5,789 nt of DNA from the NCBI GenBank assembly GCA_020056125.1, contig JAGVIJ010000008.1, positions 1 to 5,789 of the forward strand. Direction: 5' to 3'. The notes beneath the pieces are model-generated. The model was not told the origin of the DNA. It ran no database searches and worked only from the letters and a program-made list of their open reading frames with translations. Made by a program: the position numbers and the translations under genes. How positions within the stretch are numbered: the first letter of the stretch is position 1; every line of letters begins with the position of its first letter. Below are positions 4,616-5,789 of the stretch, in pieces. Origin of the DNA: a bacterium. GTDB taxonomy: Bacteria > Patescibacteriota > Patescibacteriia > 2-12-FULL-60-25.

Positions 4616-5661
4616 TCGTCTAGTGCTGGTTTCTCCACGGGCAAGGCTTCGAATTGATTGGATTCGCCGGTTACATGCATAACGTCTTTATCGATTTTCG
4701 CAAACTCTTTGGATGCCAGATTGTATTGGTTCACCGTGGTGCTCAAGTTGCGACCCACGCTGGAAAAATGCTCTTCATACGCCGACAAATGACGGCCCAG
4801 ATCTCCCACGCGCTTTCTGATCTCTTTGGCCTGCTCCTCAATTTTCAGCGCCCGGAGACCTTGCAAAACCGTCTGCAGATAAGCCAAAAAAGATGTGGGG
4901 GAAACAATGATCACGTGATATTTCCCGGCGGCGCGCTGGATGATGCTCTCGGTGTCTTCAGTGACCGCGCCGATTTTGTTGATCAGTAAATCGTAATAGA
5001 TGGCCTCGTGCGGAATAAACATAAAAGCGAAATCCATGGTCCCCTCTTCCGGTCGAATATATTTGGCGGTTTCAGTCACGCGCAGTTTTAGATCGTTCAC
5101 GAAAATTTTTTCCCACTTGTCGCGTTCAGTCGCGTTCGGCTCTTGAATGATGCGGTTGTAGTTTTCCAAACTGAACTTGGAATCTATGGGTACGATTTTA
5201 TCTTTCACAAAAACCGCGGCGTCAACGATTTCCCCGTCCTTGAATTTGTATTGCATTTGATATCCGCCGGGCGGCAGAATATTTTTGAGCAGAGTCTCCA
5301 AATAATATTCCCCCAATATGCCGCGCTGTTTGGGATTTCTCAGCATGTCCTGAAGATTTTTGAGCTGGGCTGTCACGTCTAAAACCTGCTGGGAAGTTTC
5401 CTCCATGCGCGTGATTTTTTCCGTCACATCTCTGACAATCCCGGCGGACGCGGCAAAACTCTGGCGCACAGCCTGATGCGTCTCCCCCATGCGATCACCG
5501 ATTTCTTTTTGCAATTGGGAGATTTGATTTTGCAGGAGCGACAAAGCCTCGGGATTGGATTCGGTTTTAGCGCCGGTGAGCGCGTTAATCTTCCACGCCA
5601 AATAAATGATGCCGACCAACGCAAAAAGCAAGAGCGGAATTAAAAAATAGGTTTGATCCAT
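4612..5661 (-). CDS. rmuC: RmuC family DNA recombination-limiting protein
   Basis: RmuC proteins limit inversions and rearrangements at short inverted repeats in E. coli and carry a restriction-endonuclease-like core; substrate and reaction remain poorly defined. The 349 residues show an N-terminal transmembrane anchor (about 5-24, FLIPLLLFALVGIIYLAW), a coiled-coil-prone stretch (about 35-108, heptad-like and rich in Q, E and L) and the RmuC domain (about 109-300). Family motifs are RGILGEYYLETLL (113-125), the nuclease-like D-(x)n-D-x-K pattern in IVDAAVFVKDKIVPIDSKF (Asp147, Asp160, Lys162), TMDFAFMFIPHEAIY (208-222) and HVIIVSPTSFLAYL (249-262). It is shorter than E. coli RmuC (about 475 residues), mainly from a shorter coiled coil and tail. 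Its TGA overlaps the next gene's ATG. The start gives a complete membrane anchor; upstream, ggcgg four bases before the ATG is only a weak ribosome site. An unidentified gene ends 49 bases upstream, so an operon is likely. Confidence 0.93.
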   Translation of the reverse strand: MDQTYFLIPLLLFALVGIIYLAWKINALTGAKTESNPEALSLLQNQISQLQKEIGDRMGETHQAVRQSFAASAGIVRDVTEKITRMEETSQQVLDVTAQLKNLQDMLRNPKQRGILGEYYLETLLKNILPPGGYQMQYKFKDGEIVDAAVFVKDKIVPIDSKFSLENYNRIIQEPNATERDKWEKIFVNDLKLRVTETAKYIRPEEGTMDFAFMFIPHEAIYYDLLINKIGAVTEDTESIIQRAAGKYHVIIVSPTSFLAYLQTVLQGLRALKIEEQAKEIRKRVGDLGRHLSAYEEHFSSVGRNLSTTVNQYNLASKEFAKIDKDVMHVTGESNQFEALPVEKPALDE

Positions 5662-5710
5662 ATTACCGCCAGATTACCTTATAAGTGCGCAACAAAACAA
5701 GGCCGTCCGG

Positions 5711-5789
5711 CTACTTGATTAAGGCGCGGCGCATGTCTTCACCGGACTGAACTAACACCGGAGAAATATTTTGCGTTACGGCCCAGAGC
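5711..5789 (-). CDS. C-terminal end of an unidentified upstream gene
   Basis: One frame is open from the right window edge to a TAG at 5711-5713. It encodes 25 residues: LWAVTQNISPVLVQSGED followed by MRRALIK. Codon choice (cgc, gcc, tta) resembles the neighbours. The other two - strand frames close sooner (at 5739-5741 and near the edge), and the + strand offers no open frame here. It would end 49 bases before the rmuC start in the same direction. I do not recognise the family from this short tail, so no function is assigned, and whether it is a gene at all is only moderately supported. Confidence 0.45.
   Translation of the reverse strand, partial: LWAVTQNISPVLVQSGEDMRRALIK

Noticed and set aside
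5662..5713. Possible promoter for rmuC (cttataagg resembling a -10 box)
   Set aside because: No acceptable -35 element lies at the right spacing, and an upstream gene seems to read through.

Overview
The window looks like part of a bacterial genome with roughly balanced base composition, most likely a member of the Candidate Phyla Radiation (Patescibacteria, Parcubacteria-like). That placement is inference. It rests on the intergenic DNA, which is full of short palindromic repeats of the kind I associate with these genomes, and on compact housekeeping proteins that are clearly diverged from model bacteria. No rRNA, tRNA, CRISPR array, transposase or phage gene is visible.

Layout. The left half is a + strand run of three housekeeping genes: the end of serS (seryl-tRNA synthetase; its first 45-50 or so residues lie outside the window), alr (alanine racemase) and an ftsQ/divIB-type cell-division gene. 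The right half is a - strand run: the last 25 codons of an unidentified gene at the right edge, then rmuC (membrane-anchored, nuclease-fold recombination-limiting protein), whose stop codon overlaps the start codon of a SanA/YdcF-like DUF218 membrane protein. The two runs converge on a 718-base stretch without a convincing gene (3154-3871).

The convergent region carries the unusual content: a short tandem repeat and a pyrimidine-rich tract, a 57-base composite hairpin with a T7 tract on the - strand, a GC-rich repeat with its own hairpin, a + strand terminator-like hairpin, and a 92-base element that can fold into a three-way junction. The core of the GC-rich repeat (26 bases) recurs with 23 matches inside the DUF218 gene. 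There it sits between 12-base perfect inverted repeats, so a 54-base palindromic unit has been absorbed in frame as about 18 residues of the protein's cytoplasmic tail. This is the most interesting observation in the window.

Together the genes cover translation (SerRS), supply of D-alanine for peptidoglycan (Alr), septum assembly (FtsQ), DNA maintenance (RmuC) and a probable envelope function (DUF218). I do not see a wholly new enzymatic system. The novelty lies in the repeat elements, their invasion of a coding sequence, and the apparently overlapping ends of the two converging transcription units.
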